Origin: Bowmanella pacifica
GTDB lineage: Bacteria; Pseudomonadota; Gammaproteobacteria; Enterobacterales; Alteromonadaceae
Assembly: GCF_014645355.1 (NCBI RefSeq)
Contig: NZ_BMLS01000002.1
Location: forward strand, 682,001 to 746,000
Reading direction: 5' to 3'
DNA: 64,000 nt
Part shown: positions 47,092-57,216 of the stretch, in pieces
Numbering within the stretch: position 1 is the first letter of the stretch
Layout of the letters: every line of letters starts with the position of its first letter
The notes under the pieces: generated by a model
The model's database searches: none
Seen by the model: the letters and a program-made list of their open reading frames with translations, nothing else
Told to the model about the DNA's origin: nothing
Made by a program: the position numbers and the translations under genes

Positions 47092-48389
47092 AACAACGCC
47101 TCCACTGCACTTGCAAAGACCTGTCCACGGTGATGATAGTTTTTAAACATATCCAAGCTGGCACAAGCCGGCGACAACAGCACCATATCGCCGCTTTGCG
47201 CCCAACCATTAGCCAGACTGACCGCCTCATCAAGGCTACTGACCAGACTAGAGTCGGCCTTGAGCGACGCAATAGCTGCGCCATCTTTGCCCAGGCAAAT
47301 CAGCTTGTCGACCTTGTCCAGAGCTGGCAGTAATTCGTTAAAGTCGGCCCCCTTACCATCGCCACCGGCGATAAGCACCAACTTACCCTTGACCTGGCTG
47401 CGCAAACCATCGATGGCAGCCAGCGTCGCACCAATGTTCGTCCCCTTAGAGTCATCTACCCAGCGGACACCACGGTGCACCCGCACCAGTTCACAGCGGT
47501 GAGGCAGATTTTTGAAGGTTCGGCAGGCCTGACGAACCCCCTCAATACTGGCGCCTGCGGCAAGTGCTAATGCTGCCGCCGCCTGAATATTCAGCACATT
47601 ATGCTGGCCGACCAAACTGCAATCGGCCAGTTCCACCAGTGGCTGTCCCTGATAACGAATCCAACCGCTGTCAGCGTCAAACCCCATATCAGCGTCAAGA
47701 TTGTCCAGACCAAAGCTCAGCATTCTGCTGCCACCTTGAGGCTGAGTTAGCTCATCTTCGCGGCTGAAAACACATAACCCGGCATCCTGGTATATGCTCA
47801 GCTTAACTTGCCGGTAGGCCTCCAAACCGCTGTAGCGATCCAGATGGTCTGCGCTGATATTCAGCACGGTAGCCGCCAGGGGAGTCAGGCTTTGGGTGGT
47901 TTCCAACTGAAAGCTGGATAGTTCAAGCACCGCCACCTCATAATCACTGTTTAGCAATTCAAGTACGGGGGTTCCAATATTGCCGCCCATAATGGCTTTT
48001 ACACCACTGGCGTTAAGCATGTCGGTAACCAAGGAAGTGACCGTGCTTTTGCCGTTAGAGCCTGTAATAGCCAATACCGGCTTTTGATTGAAACGGGCAA
48101 AGAGTTCAATGTCGCCAATAACCTCAACCCCCGCATGAATAGCAGCCTGGATAGCGGGCTCGGCTAATGCGACTCCTGGACTGAGCAAAATCATCTGGGC
48201 CTGACACAATGTGCTCGCCTCAAATGCTCCCAGCCTGACCTGCACGTGTTCCGGCAAACACAGGTTAAGGGATTCACGACTATCATAAGCGCTGACGCTG
48301 GCCCCTTGAGCAAGCAGGAAATGCACGCAGGACTGGCCGGTAAGACCCAGTCCCACTACCGCAACCTGTTTGTTGGCAAGATTCAACAC
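47088..48389 (-). CDS. murD: UDP-N-acetylmuramoylalanine--D-glutamate ligase
   Basis: MurD adds D-Glu to UDP-MurNAc-L-Ala. The 433-residue protein begins at GTG 48389 with VAVVGLGLTGQSCVHFLLAQ, has the ATP loop VLAITGSNGKSTVTSLVTDM, the NISADHLDRYSGLEAYRQVK segment with the central-domain Lys/His, and the C-terminal VRWVDDSKGTNIGATLAAID. It lies 13 bases after mraY and overlaps ftsW by four bases. Confidence 0.97.
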   Translation of the reverse strand: MLNLANKQVAVVGLGLTGQSCVHFLLAQGASVSAYDSRESLNLCLPEHVQVRLGAFEASTLCQAQMILLSPGVALAEPAIQAAIHAGVEVIGDIELFARFNQKPVLAITGSNGKSTVTSLVTDMLNASGVKAIMGGNIGTPVLELLNSDYEVAVLELSSFQLETTQSLTPLAATVLNISADHLDRYSGLEAYRQVKLSIYQDAGLCVFSREDELTQPQGGSRMLSFGLDNLDADMGFDADSGWIRYQGQPLVELADCSLVGQHNVLNIQAAAALALAAGASIEGVRQACRTFKNLPHRCELVRVHRGVRWVDDSKGTNIGATLAAIDGLRSQVKGKLVLIAGGDGKGADFNELLPALDKVDKLICLGKDGAAIASLKADSSLVSSLDEAVSLANGWAQSGDMVLLSPACASLDMFKNYHHRGQVFASAVEALL

Positions 48390-48402
48390 CCGCTACGCTC
48401 CA

Positions 48403-49485
48403 TTATCTCAGTTTCAGGGTCGCTAAACCCACCAGCACCAGAATCAGGGAAATGATCCAGAAGCGCACAATAACGCGCGGCTCGGGCCAGCCCTTGAGTT
48501 CATAATGATGATGAATGGGAGCCATACGGAAAATCCGCTGGCCGCGCAATTTATAAGAGCCCACCTGAAGGATCACCGACAAGGCTTCCATCACGAACAC
48601 CCCGCCCATAATCACCAACACCAGTTCCTGGCGAACCAATACCGCCAGTATCCCCAGTGCTCCCCCTAGGGCCAATGACCCCACATCGCCCATAAAGACC
48701 ATGGCTGGGTAGGTGTTAAACCACAAGAAGCCCAATCCGGCCCCCACAATAGCGGTACAGACAATCACCAGTTCACTGGTCAGGGGAATATGAGGGATGT
48801 TCAGATAGGCTGAAAAATTCACGTTGCCGGTGACATAGGCAAAAATCGCAAATGCCCCCGCCACCAGAATAGTAGGCACAATGGCCAGTCCGTCTAAGCC
48901 ATCGGTCAGATTTACCGCGTTACTGGTACCAACCAGGACGAAGTAAGTCAGCACCAGATACATCAACCCCAATTGCGGCATAACTTCCTTGAAAAAAGGA
49001 ACCAGCAGCGCCGTTTCCGCTGCCGTCTGGCTACTACTGTACAAATAGAAAGCGACCAGAATCGCCACGGCCGACAGCCAGAAGTATTTCCAACGGGCAA
49101 TTAAACCTTTTGAGTCCTTGCGGATGACTTTACGATAGTCATCAACAAAACCAATGACACCGTAGCTAGCCACCACAAACAGAGTAACCAGCACATATCT
49201 GTTGGTCAGGTCAGCCCACAGCAAAGTACTGCTGATGATGGCCGCTAAAATCAGGACGCCCCCCATAGTTGGCGTACCCGATTTAGACAAATGGGATTGC
49301 GGACCATCGGTTCTGACCGTCTGACCAATTTGCATACGCTGTAACCAGCGGATCATCTGCGGGCCAAGGAGCACGGAGATAAGCAACGCCGTCAAGGTGC
49401 TGAGGATCGCCCGCATCGTGAGATAAGAGAATACATTAAAACCAGCATCAAACTGCCGTAACCACTCGGCGAGCCAAATCAGCAT
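48403..49485 (-). CDS. mraY: Phospho-N-acetylmuramoyl-pentapeptide transferase
   Basis: MraY transfers phospho-MurNAc-pentapeptide to undecaprenyl phosphate, giving lipid I. The 360-residue protein has about ten membrane helices. Key motifs are [40 protein letters not shown] with the paired aspartates, [20 protein letters not shown] with the catalytic Asp, and the cytoplasmic [20 protein letters not shown] histidine loop. Length equals that of E. coli MraY. It overlaps murF by seven bases. Confidence 0.98.
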   Translation of the reverse strand: MLIWLAEWLRQFDAGFNVFSYLTMRAILSTLTALLISVLLGPQMIRWLQRMQIGQTVRTDGPQSHLSKSGTPTMGGVLILAAIISSTLLWADLTNRYVLVTLFVVASYGVIGFVDDYRKVIRKDSKGLIARWKYFWLSAVAILVAFYLYSSSQTAAETALLVPFFKEVMPQLGLMYLVLTYFVLVGTSNAVNLTDGLDGLAIVPTILVAGAFAIFAYVTGNVNFSAYLNIPHIPLTSELVIVCTAIVGAGLGFLWFNTYPAMVFMGDVGSLALGGALGILAVLVRQELVLVIMGGVFVMEALSVILQVGSYKLRGQRIFRMAPIHHHYELKGWPEPRVIVRFWIISLILVLVGLATLKLR

Positions 49486-50873
49486 GCGATACGCTCCCTG
49501 GCTCGTTCAAACTTTCCCACGGGGGACTCCTCGATGGCTTTTACCACCCGTTCCATTTTCGCACTGCGCGAGCCTTTGATAAGAATGCTGATATCACGTT
49601 GCTCTGTTTGTAGTTCATTTTGCAGATACGCAATCAATGCATCCACATCGCTAAAGTGTCTGCCGGCCTGGCCAAATTGATCGCTGGCTTGCTGGCTGAG
49701 CACCCCTAAGCTAAACAGGTTGTCTATACCTTTACTACGAGCAAATTGGCCCATTTCCTCATGATAAAAACGCGCCTTCTCGCCCAGCTCGGCCATATCT
49801 CCCAACACCAACACCCGGCGGCCAGAAAAACTGGCCAATAGTTCAATCGCAGCCTGGGTAGAGGCAACATTGGCGTTATAACTGTCGTCGATAAGACGCA
49901 CTTGATTGGTCAGTTGCTTGATATTCAGACGGCCACGCACTTGCGCCATTTCCTGTAAGCCTAATTTAATGTCTTCCAGGCTGGCCCCGACTTCCATTGC
50001 CAATGCAGCAGCGCACAGCGCATTGGATACATTGTGCATTCCTGGCACAGCCAGGGTGAGATCCAAAGTGCCTTGTGGCGTATGCATCAAAAATTGCGCA
50101 CAGCCGTCCAGCCCTAACGCCACGTCTGACGCGTGGAAGTCACCACGCTGTTCGCCAAATTCCTGAGTTCGAACGTGGTCAAGCTTACCTTTCCAGAATG
50201 CCAGGAACTGACTGTCCGCATTCAGCACGGCCAGGCCATTTTCTGGTAGACCTTTAAATATCTCGCTCTTGGCTCTGGCTACACCAAACAGACTGCCAAA
50301 GCCTTCGAGGTGCGCCGCCGCCGCATTAACGATAGTGGCCACATCGGGTTTCGTCAGTGAAGTGGTATAGGCAATCTCACCCAAATGATTGGCACCTAAC
50401 TCGATCACCGCATATTGATGATCGGCTTCCAGACGCAACAGCGTCAGTGGCACCCCGATTTCATTGTTAAAATTACCCTGCGTAGCCAGCACCTTCCCCT
50501 TGCGAGACAGGATAGAAGCAACCATTTCTTTGACCGTGGTCTTACCGCTGCTACCTGTAATTGCCACTGTTTTCACAGCAACCAACTGACGCACTCCGGC
50601 GGCCAGCTGGCCAAGCGCCAATTTGGTATCGGGTACCAGAATAGTTGGCAGTTTAGTGTCTACCGGCCTGCTGATAACCAATGCCGCCGCACCTTTTTGC
50701 TCAGCGGTTTCAACAAAACCATGGCCATCAAAATTAGGACCGGACAGCGCGACAAATAAATCGCCGGGTTGCAGTGTTCGGGTATCGGTACTGACACCCC
50801 GGATGTCTGCACTGTCGCCTTGCAGCTCGGACTGCAATTGCTGTGCAATCCACTTTAGTGTTACAGAGATCAC
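49479..50873 (-). CDS. murF: UDP-N-acetylmuramoyl-tripeptide--D-alanyl-D-alanine ligase
   Basis: MurF adds D-Ala-D-Ala to the UDP-MurNAc-tripeptide. The 464-residue protein starts at GTG 50873 and has the N-terminal substrate domain ([20 protein letters not shown]), the ATP loop [55 protein letters not shown], and [20 protein letters not shown]. The start overlaps the murE stop codon by four bases. Confidence 0.97.
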   Translation of the reverse strand: MISVTLKWIAQQLQSELQGDSADIRGVSTDTRTLQPGDLFVALSGPNFDGHGFVETAEQKGAAALVISRPVDTKLPTILVPDTKLALGQLAAGVRQLVAVKTVAITGSSGKTTVKEMVASILSRKGKVLATQGNFNNEIGVPLTLLRLEADHQYAVIELGANHLGEIAYTTSLTKPDVATIVNAAAAHLEGFGSLFGVARAKSEIFKGLPENGLAVLNADSQFLAFWKGKLDHVRTQEFGEQRGDFHASDVALGLDGCAQFLMHTPQGTLDLTLAVPGMHNVSNALCAAALAMEVGASLEDIKLGLQEMAQVRGRLNIKQLTNQVRLIDDSYNANVASTQAAIELLASFSGRRVLVLGDMAELGEKARFYHEEMGQFARSKGIDNLFSLGVLSQQASDQFGQAGRHFSDVDALIAYLQNELQTEQRDISILIKGSRSAKMERVVKAIEESPVGKFERARERIAC

Positions 50874-52366
50874 GCCCTTGTCCCCTTAATTAAGCTGGAT
50901 GCGAATGCTCGCTCGTCGTAGTTAATTTTTTTATCACCAATAATTTGATAGTTTTCGTGGCCTTTACCAGCCAAAAGAATCACATCCCCGGCCTGACATT
51001 TAGCCATCGCCAGTTTGATTGCTGACTGCCTGTCCAGTTCAATCACCGCAGACTGCGCATTTTGCATACCCGCGCGAACTTCCAGAGCAATCGCTTCAGG
51101 ATCCTCTGAACGACTGTTGTCGTTAGTGACAATGGCCAGATCGGCATACTGCTCTGCAATACGCCCCATCAATGGGCGTTTACCTTTATCCCTGTCACCA
51201 CCGCACCCAAACACGCAAAGCAACCGCCCCTGGGTATGCAGACGCAATGCTTTCAATGCCTGTTCCAACGCATCAGGTGTATGGGCATAATCCACCACCA
51301 GCGTTGGCAAATCGTCTCGATGAAAAACTTCCAGTCGACCGGGCACAGTGCTGATACCTCTTACCGCCCCAGCCACATCAGCCAGTTCACGACCAAAGCA
51401 AAGTTGGGCAGACATGGCCGCCAATAAGTTCAATACATTAAATTCTCCTAACAGAGGAGAATCTATGACAGAGCTTCCCAAAGGGCTGCTTAGATGGATG
51501 CGACAACCGCTCGGTAAATATTCCACCTGTTCAGCCAGTAAATAGGGGTATTGCGGATGTTTGGCCTGGCCAATTCCGTAAAACACCAATTCAAAACGTC
51601 CCCTGGCCGCCATCAGCCAGTTTTCGCTTTCACTTTCTTCCTGGTTCAATACCAACGCGCGTAGCCCAGGCTGCTCCAGCAGCAAGCGCTTCGCTGCGGC
51701 ATAGCGGCTCATATCACCGTGGTAATCCAGATGGTCTCGGGTGAGATTGGTAAATACCGCCACATCGGTCTTCAGACTGGCAATACGATGTTGTACCAAA
51801 GCATGTGAAGAAGCCTCCAACGCCACCAGCTCAGCGCCCGCTGTCTGCATCTGCCAAAGTAGCCGATGCATACTGATGGCATCCGGTGTGGTGTTATTGC
51901 CTTCTGTCACCTTGTTTACCAGCCCTGCGCCCAAGGTGCCAATAGTGCCCGCCTGCAGCCCCAGTGCCTGACTAAACTGTGCAATCAACTGAACAATACT
52001 GGTTTTGCCATTGGTACCAGTCACGGCAGCAACCTGTAATCGTTCTGCGGGATGGTGGAAGAAATGCGCCGCTAAGGCCGAAAGCTTCTCGCCCAGGCCA
52101 TAGAACTGCACGATCAAAGATTGTTCCCGCATCTCCATACAGCCATGCTGAGCCTGGTCACGGGTTTCGGCCAAAATCGCCTTGGCGCCCAAGCTGATGG
52201 CCTGGGGGATAAAATCACGGCCATCTAGGGTATGACCAATCACAGCGATAAATAGTTTGTGAATAGCCACTTCGCGGCTATCCAGTACCATATCCTGTAA
52301 TTCAATGGCCGGGGCATCAATACCAAAAGGCAAAAGCAATTTACGCAGGGTCATATCAGGAGTCAT
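50870..52366 (-). CDS. murE: UDP-N-acetylmuramoyl-tripeptide synthetase MurE
   Basis: MurE adds the third stem residue, expected to be meso-diaminopimelate. I use ATG 52366 because GGAGG sits just before it; the ATG at 52378 lies upstream of that binding site. The protein is 498 residues. It has VAAVTGTNGKTSIVQLIAQF, NLTRDHLDYHGDMSRYAAAK, VVDYAHTPDALEQALKALRL and the specificity region TNDNSRSEDPEAIALEVRAG. The usual DAP-type motif is DNPR; here it is DNSR, keeping the Arg that contacts DAP. It overlaps the ftsI end by 11 bases. Confidence 0.96.
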   Translation of the reverse strand: MTPDMTLRKLLLPFGIDAPAIELQDMVLDSREVAIHKLFIAVIGHTLDGRDFIPQAISLGAKAILAETRDQAQHGCMEMREQSLIVQFYGLGEKLSALAAHFFHHPAERLQVAAVTGTNGKTSIVQLIAQFSQALGLQAGTIGTLGAGLVNKVTEGNNTTPDAISMHRLLWQMQTAGAELVALEASSHALVQHRIASLKTDVAVFTNLTRDHLDYHGDMSRYAAAKRLLLEQPGLRALVLNQEESESENWLMAARGRFELVFYGIGQAKHPQYPYLLAEQVEYLPSGCRIHLSSPLGSSVIDSPLLGEFNVLNLLAAMSAQLCFGRELADVAGAVRGISTVPGRLEVFHRDDLPTLVVDYAHTPDALEQALKALRLHTQGRLLCVFGCGGDRDKGKRPLMGRIAEQYADLAIVTNDNSRSEDPEAIALEVRAGMQNAQSAVIELDRQSAIKLAMAKCQAGDVILLAGKGHENYQIIGDKKINYDERAFASSLIKGTRA

Positions 52367-54095
52367 GTTTTCCTCCATTCCCTATTGCCGCCAGTGAGTT
52401 GACGGTCTTATCATCGGGTGGCACATTCAACAGTTGCAAAGCACCCGCCATAATGCGTGCAAAAGTGGGCGCTGCGGTGTCACCACCATGATACAAATCC
52501 CCACCAGGCTCATTAATCATGACCACCACGGCCAACTGAGGGTCGGATACCGGTGCAATACCGGCAAAGTTGTTCACATACTCTTCGCCATATCCCCCGG
52601 CCACGGCTTTACGGCTGGTACCTGTCTTGCCGGCAACGCGGTAACCTGGCACACGAGCCTTAGTTGCCGTACCACCGTCCAAGACCACGGCTTCGAGCAT
52701 ATGCACCATGGCATCGGCATTTTGTTTGGTCAGCACCCGCTCGGCAGGCATGCGTTCATTGGACTTAATAATCGACAAGGGACGCTTCATGCCCCCAGCC
52801 CCAATAATGGCGTACATCCTGGCTAGCTGTACTGATGTGATAGCAATGTTGTAACCAAAAGATAATGCCGCCAGTTCATGTTTAGACCAGCGTGATCGGT
52901 CGTGAAAAATACCGCCGCTCTCGCCAACCAGATGTGTGCCGGTATCGCCAATTAATCCCATCTGGTAATGGAGCTCGATAAAGTGTTCTTTGGGAACCGA
53001 CAAGGCCAGCTTAGAAGTCCCCATATTGCTGGATTTGCGGATAATACCGGTAAGATCCATTTCCCCGTAGTTACGAGCGTCCTGCACCAGGCTGCCTCCC
53101 AGACGCATCCACCCCGGAGAGGTATCAATAGTATCGGTTAAACTGGCACTGCCGAACTCCAGCGCCGCCAGTACTGCCAGAGGTTTGGCGGTAGAGCCCG
53201 GCTCAAAGGTGTCGGTAATAGCGCGATTACGAATACGGTGCGCAGATACGCCGCTACGGTTATTCGGGTTAAATGACGGGCTGTTCACCATCGCCAGAAT
53301 TTCACCGCTATGAATATCCACCACCACAGCCGAACCAGATGCCGCTTTGTAAGTACCCACTGCCAGTTTAAGCTCTTTGTATGTAAGAGCTTGGATACGC
53401 TGGTCAATAGTGAGCTGCAAATCTTTACCGGGTTCACTTTGCGTCTCATCGAGGATCTCAACCTGACGTCCTTTGGCATCACGACGGATCTTACGAGAGC
53501 CCGGTGTACCGGTTAACCAGTCATTGTAAAGGCGTTCGATGCCTTCGATACCCTTATCATCCACATCGGTAAAGCCCACTAACTGAGCAGACACTTCACC
53601 AACCGGGTAGTAGCGACGCGACTCATTACGCAGATAAATACCGGGCAGATCCAACTGATCAACATAATCCGCCATGGCCGGAGACACCTGGCGCTGAATA
53701 TAAACAAAACGCTTCGCGGGATCCCTGAGCTTACTGCGGATGTCAGATAAATCCTGCCCTAACACCTCAGCTAATGCCTGCCAGCGACGTTCATCGGCAA
53801 AGCCACCGTTGTCGTGAACCAGCTTGGGATCAGCATAAATCGCCCGAACCGGCACGCTGACGGCCAACTCCTCACCATTGCGATCCATGATATTACCGCG
53901 ATGCGCCTGGGTGTAGCGGGTGCGTTTAGTCCGGTTGTCACCCTTTTGGATCAGCGAGTCAGGCTCAATGACCTGGATATAGGCCGCTCTTGCCACCAAC
54001 GCCACGAATACACATACCACCACGGCGGCAACCAGCATAAAGCGCCATTCCACCAAGCGGGGCTTCAGGTTTTTCTTGGCGTGTGCGGTGCTCAT
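52356..54095 (-). CDS. ftsI: Septal transpeptidase FtsI (penicillin-binding protein 3)
   Basis: FtsI cross-links septal peptidoglycan together with FtsW. The 579-residue protein has one N-terminal membrane helix (FMLVAAVVVCVFVALVARAA, 19-38), a pedestal domain with RGNIMDRNGEELAVSVPVRA, and the transpeptidase domain with the active-site Ser301 in FEPGSTAKPLAVLAALEFG, SSN at 355-357 and VAGKTGTSRKAVAGGYGEEY. It overlaps ftsL by four bases and murE by 11. Confidence 0.97.
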   Translation of the reverse strand: MSTAHAKKNLKPRLVEWRFMLVAAVVVCVFVALVARAAYIQVIEPDSLIQKGDNRTKRTRYTQAHRGNIMDRNGEELAVSVPVRAIYADPKLVHDNGGFADERRWQALAEVLGQDLSDIRSKLRDPAKRFVYIQRQVSPAMADYVDQLDLPGIYLRNESRRYYPVGEVSAQLVGFTDVDDKGIEGIERLYNDWLTGTPGSRKIRRDAKGRQVEILDETQSEPGKDLQLTIDQRIQALTYKELKLAVGTYKAASGSAVVVDIHSGEILAMVNSPSFNPNNRSGVSAHRIRNRAITDTFEPGSTAKPLAVLAALEFGSASLTDTIDTSPGWMRLGGSLVQDARNYGEMDLTGIIRKSSNMGTSKLALSVPKEHFIELHYQMGLIGDTGTHLVGESGGIFHDRSRWSKHELAALSFGYNIAITSVQLARMYAIIGAGGMKRPLSIIKSNERMPAERVLTKQNADAMVHMLEAVVLDGGTATKARVPGYRVAGKTGTSRKAVAGGYGEEYVNNFAGIAPVSDPQLAVVVMINEPGGDLYHGGDTAAPTFARIMAGALQLLNVPPDDKTVNSLAAIGNGGKHDS

Positions 54096-54412
54096 TTTAT
54101 TTTCACCACCACTTCATCCTGGGGCTGTGGTCGACGCATATTCAGTTGCTTTCGCACCATAGTTTCCAGGCGGTTATGTTCTGTCAGCGCACTTTGCTCC
54201 AGCAACAGATGGCGCCATTCCACATCCAGTTGGTCGCGCTGCTGCATCAATTGCTCATGCACAATCGCCAGTTGGCGATTGTGGTGCGAACTTAAAATAA
54301 CGGCGGCGGCACTAAGCAGCGCCATTAAATACAACAAAACTCGCCCTGGGTGGCGAGTTAAGTCGGTCCAAACAAGGACAACCAAGCTGAATTGGGTCTG
54401 CCCACCTTTCAT
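54092..54412 (-). CDS. ftsL: Cell division protein FtsL
   Basis: FtsL is a small bitopic divisome protein. This 106-residue protein has a short cytoplasmic tail, a membrane helix ([20 protein letters not shown], about 24-43) and a periplasmic leucine-heptad segment ([20 protein letters not shown]) that pairs with FtsB. Identification rests on size, topology and the fixed place between rsmH and ftsI, since FtsL sequences vary. The N-terminal [15 protein letters not shown] is common to Alteromonadales-type FtsL. It overlaps ftsI and rsmH by four bases. Confidence 0.93.
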   Translation of the reverse strand: MKGGQTQFSLVVLVWTDLTRHPGRVLLYLMALLSAAAVILSSHHNRQLAIVHEQLMQQRDQLDVEWRHLLLEQSALTEHNRLETMVRKQLNMRRPQPQDEVVVKIK

Positions 54413-55344
54413 AACTTTTCCGCCACTCTGAGCACCGAGCTGCGTGCCCTGTTATTGACCGAGAGTTCGGCTTGTGAGGGCATAATTGCCTTGCCGATGA
54501 GCTTCATCGCCTTACCTACGTTCAATTCGGCTTCGGTGAGTGGCAATCCGGCCGGCACCTGGCGGCCACGGCTTTGGTCACGCATAAAGCGTTTTACCAA
54601 GCGGTCCTCCAAGGAATGAAAGCTAATAACCGCCAGGCGTCCACCAGGCTTCAACGCTTTTAGCGCATACTCCAGGGTATTAGCCACTTCATCCAATTCT
54701 CTATTGATGAAAATGCGAATGGCCTGAAAACTGCGGGTTGCCGGATGTTTGTGTTTGTCTTTAAATGGCACCGCCTGATCAATAAGTTCTGCTAACTGAC
54801 GGGTACGAGTAAGCGGGTTCTCATCGCGTGTGGTAAGGATGGCATGGGCAATACGCCTGGCAAAGCGCTCTTCACCATACTCTTTCAGTACGGTGACGAT
54901 GTCTTCCAATTCTGCATGAGCCAGCCATTCTGCTGCACTGAGGCCTTTGCTGGTATCCATACGCATGTCCAGCGGGCCATCCCGCATAAAACTAAAGCCG
55001 CGCTCGGGATCATCCAATTGGGGGGATGAAACACCCAAATCCATTAAAATACCGTCAAGCTGCCCTGTCAGACCTAACTCGTCCGTTACCCCAAGAAGAT
55101 GAGAAAAAGCGCAGTGAAAAATCTCAAACCGTGGCTCGTCAGCCAGCGCCTGGGCGGCCTGAATGGCTTGCGGGTCTCTATCCAGTGCCAGCAAACGACC
55201 TTTATCATTTAAACAGGCTAAGATGGCGCGCGAGTGTCCGCCCCGGCCAAAGGTCGCGTCGAGATAAATACCATCGGGTTTAACCGCCAGTGCCTCTATG
55301 GACTCCTGCAGCAGTACCGACTGATGAACATAATCGCTGGACAT
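54409..55344 (-). CDS. rsmH: 16S rRNA (cytosine(1402)-N(4))-methyltransferase
   Basis: RsmH methylates C1402 in the ribosomal P site. The 311-residue protein starts [20 protein letters not shown], has the SAM-binding [60 protein letters not shown] and [20 protein letters not shown]. All are diagnostic for the MraW/RsmH family. Its ATG overlaps the mraZ stop as TAATG, as in other dcw clusters. Confidence 0.97.
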   Translation of the reverse strand: MSSDYVHQSVLLQESIEALAVKPDGIYLDATFGRGGHSRAILACLNDKGRLLALDRDPQAIQAAQALADEPRFEIFHCAFSHLLGVTDELGLTGQLDGILMDLGVSSPQLDDPERGFSFMRDGPLDMRMDTSKGLSAAEWLAHAELEDIVTVLKEYGEERFARRIAHAILTTRDENPLTRTRQLAELIDQAVPFKDKHKHPATRSFQAIRIFINRELDEVANTLEYALKALKPGGRLAVISFHSLEDRLVKRFMRDQSRGRQVPAGLPLTEAELNVGKAMKLIGKAIMPSQAELSVNNRARSSVLRVAEKL

Positions 55345-55802
55345 TAGAGTGAAAAGTCCTGAAGTCGCTCGGTTAATTCAAAACCGCCCTGTTGCTCAGT
55401 TTCAATATCAGCATGAATCTGCTGCTGCCAAATCTCCGCATCCCAGATCTCAAATCGGTTGATCTGACCAACCAGCATCACTTGTTTATCCAAATGAGCG
55501 TGTTGGCGAAGAGGGCCTGATAGCAAAAATCTTCCACTGTTATCCATATTGCCTTCCAAAGCATAACCAAGCAGTAAACGTTGCAACCTGCGTTCATGCG
55601 GGTTCATACTGGAAAGGCGGCTGAGCTTGAGCTCAATTTCTTCCCATTCGGTAAGAGGGTAAAGCAGCAGACAGGGTTGCTGGCTGTCGATAGTGCAAAC
55701 CAACTGACCCTGACAATCGTCCAGCAAAGACTGCCGGTAACGAGTTGGAATCGTTACACGTCCTTTAGTATCCAGACTGATTGCATTAGCGCCGCGGAAC
55801 AT
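55344..55802 (-). CDS. mraZ: Transcriptional regulator MraZ
   Basis: MraZ is an AbrB-fold DNA-binding protein that forms rings and represses its own dcw operon. From ATG 55802 the protein has 152 residues and contains the two repeats of the fold: [20 protein letters not shown] and ANAISLD-like second copy [20 protein letters not shown]. The TTG at 55808 is not needed. It is the first gene of the dcw cluster, directly behind a strong promoter and three 10-bp-spaced GTGG boxes. Confidence 0.95.
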   Translation of the reverse strand: MFRGANAISLDTKGRVTIPTRYRQSLLDDCQGQLVCTIDSQQPCLLLYPLTEWEEIELKLSRLSSMNPHERRLQRLLLGYALEGNMDNSGRFLLSGPLRQHAHLDKQVMLVGQINRFEIWDAEIWQQQIHADIETEQQGGFELTERLQDFSL

Positions 55803-55826
55803 CCCCAAGCCTTTTTAAAATTATTT

Positions 55827-55852
55827 TTCCACTTTCTGCCACTTTTACCCAC
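55827..55852 (-). promoter_or_regulatory. MraZ-binding repeats
   Basis: On the minus strand GTGGGT, GTGGCA and GTGGAA occur at 55852-55847, 55842-55837 and 55832-55827, exactly 10 bases apart. MraZ is known to bind direct TGGG-type repeats with 10-bp phasing upstream of mraZ. They lie between the promoter and the mraZ start, so bound MraZ would block transcription. Confidence 0.75.
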
Positions 55853-55859
55853 ATTTGAC

Positions 55860-55889
55860 AGTTTAGGTATCCCCAGTACAGGGTGTCAA
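55860..55889 (-). promoter_or_regulatory. mra (dcw) promoter
   Basis: A perfect -35 TTGACA (55889-55884) is followed after 18 bases by a -10 TAAACT (55865-55860) on the minus strand. The predicted start of transcription is close to 55853, at the edge of the MraZ boxes. This matches the sigma70 promoter that drives dcw clusters in other gammaproteobacteria. Confidence 0.8.
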
Positions 55890-55960
55890 GGAATAAAAAT
55901 CGCAGCAATCCAGGCCCAGAAACCAGATATATCAAGGCTTTTGCGGAAGTAATTGATTAA

Positions 55961-55988
55961 GTGGGGAAAAGTGGCGATTAGGGAGAGG
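55961..55988 (+). promoter_or_regulatory. Second GTGG array in opposite orientation
   Basis: GTGGGG at 55961 and GTGGCG at 55971 are 10 bases apart on the plus strand, about 110 bases upstream of the MraZ boxes and inverted to them; GGGAGA continues at 55981 in weak phase. They could be an extra MraZ site between sapC and mraZ, but this is only pattern matching. Confidence 0.35.
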
Positions 55989-56024
55989 TGGTGAGGAATT
56001 CTGTTTTTTTTGTGGAAAAAACCA

Positions 56025-56061
56025 GTGAAAAAAACAGGATCGGGAAGGGCTCCCGATCCTG
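56025..56061 (-). terminator. Terminator of the sapC-like gene
   Basis: CAGGATCGGGA (56035-56045) and TCCCGATCCTG (56051-56061) form an 11-bp stem around a 5-base loop. On the minus strand seven or so T residues follow (TTTTTTTC). It lies 8 bases after the stop codon. Confidence 0.93.
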
Positions 56062-56068
56062 ATTAATA

Positions 56069-56845
56069 TTAATTCGCTTTTTCAGCCGCCGCTTCTTCAG
56101 CTGGAGCCTGTTCTTTAGGCAACATCTGGATTGAAGCAATAGGGTTGTCAGTTTTTTGCGAGAACTGTACCAAACGGTTCAGTTGGCCCATTGAGCTCAG
56201 CATGGCATACATAGCGCCCAAGAAACCACTGCGATGCAGTTTCAGTACCTGCTCATCGTCCAACTTCATCAGTTTCTCTTCGCTGATGCTGTTTAAACCA
56301 ACTAACTGGCGCTGCTCACCATTGGCGTAACGGATACCCAGACGAATCTCATCAACCAAATCCAAATCAACCAACTGCTTAACAAATTCCTGTGTCAGGT
56401 TTTCGCTGTTAACCAAATCAGTCAGCAAGCGTTGGCGAGTCTCAAGGTACTCTGACACAGAGCCGTCTTCTTTGAATAAATCGAAACCTTCGGCTTCACC
56501 AACCAATTCACTGTCTTTATCGATGAAGATAGACAGTTGCTCACCATTAGGGCGCACATCAAAAGGATAGCGTTGTAGGTTCAGCGGCGCGAAGTGACTT
56601 TGCCAGCCCTCATCAGAATAATACAGGTTCACGCCTTCGTTCAGACCGTACAGACCGGCAACATAATAACGCTCAGATGACTCGTCTTTAATCAAAACCA
56701 ATGGAACCGCACTGGAAGCACGCGCGAATTCGCGAAGAGAGACACCAATAAGGTGTGAAGATTTACCGTGCGCAAGAGTAGGATCCTGCTTAACCTTTAG
56801 CCCTTTGTGAGCTTCCTTATCCAGAATAACGTAATTGCGAGCCAT
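56069..56845 (-). CDS. SapC family protein
   Basis: From ATG 56845 (AAGAGA upstream) the protein has 258 residues; an upstream in-frame codon at 56893 adds residues that do not fit. It starts MARNYVILDKEAHKGLKVKQ and contains REFARASSAVPLVLIKDESS, YYVAGLYGLNEGVNLYYSDE, GWQSHFAPLNLQRYPFDVRP and a C-terminal Ala/Glu-rich tail. These are typical of the SapC family, named after an S-layer-associated Campylobacter protein. The real role is unknown. In Alteromonadales such genes often accompany TonB receptors and halogenase-like genes, which is not the case here. Confidence 0.88.
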   Translation of the reverse strand: MARNYVILDKEAHKGLKVKQDPTLAHGKSSHLIGVSLREFARASSAVPLVLIKDESSERYYVAGLYGLNEGVNLYYSDEGWQSHFAPLNLQRYPFDVRPNGEQLSIFIDKDSELVGEAEGFDLFKEDGSVSEYLETRQRLLTDLVNSENLTQEFVKQLVDLDLVDEIRLGIRYANGEQRQLVGLNSISEEKLMKLDDEQVLKLHRSGFLGAMYAMLSSMGQLNRLVQFSQKTDNPIASIQMLPKEQAPAEEAAAEKAN

Positions 56846-57216
56846 ATAATCAGTTCTCTTGTTATATAAATGTGTATGACTTAGTGGCGCCAAGTGTCCG
56901 CTATTTCAAGTCAAAAGTCATCAGTTTGGCCAAATCACTTGCTTTTAAGAAAAAGCATGCTACTCCAAAGACAATCTAAGATGTTCTTTTCACTGTAGAA
57001 AGTTCTCAATGAACGCGGTACATCTGCAGATTCAGAAAACATCAGCGCTCCCGGCTGAGACTTGGAAGCACACTGACAGATGCACAGCCATGGATTCCGG
57101 GGACAACAACGTGAGTATTGTCGAATTGCATACAACTTTTTGATATAACTTATGCACAACTTAAACCACTGGCACAACCTAGTCGCAGTGCCCCTCCATC
57201 AAAAGGCAAACCACTT
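56846..57216. other. Divergent spacer between sapC and the cysteine-synthase-like gene
   Basis: No gene was found in these 371 bases. A possible plus-strand promoter is TTGTCG (57118) with TGATAT 17 bases downstream, placing a transcript start near 57150. An open frame from TTG 57118 joins the next gene in frame, but if the promoter is real that start cannot be used. Confidence 0.35.

Noticed and set aside
52200-52366. MurE with changed amino-acid specificity because of DNSR instead of DNPR
   Set aside because: The Arg that contacts diaminopimelate is kept and the rest of the dcw cluster is typical of Gram-negative DAP-type wall synthesis, so the change looks neutral.
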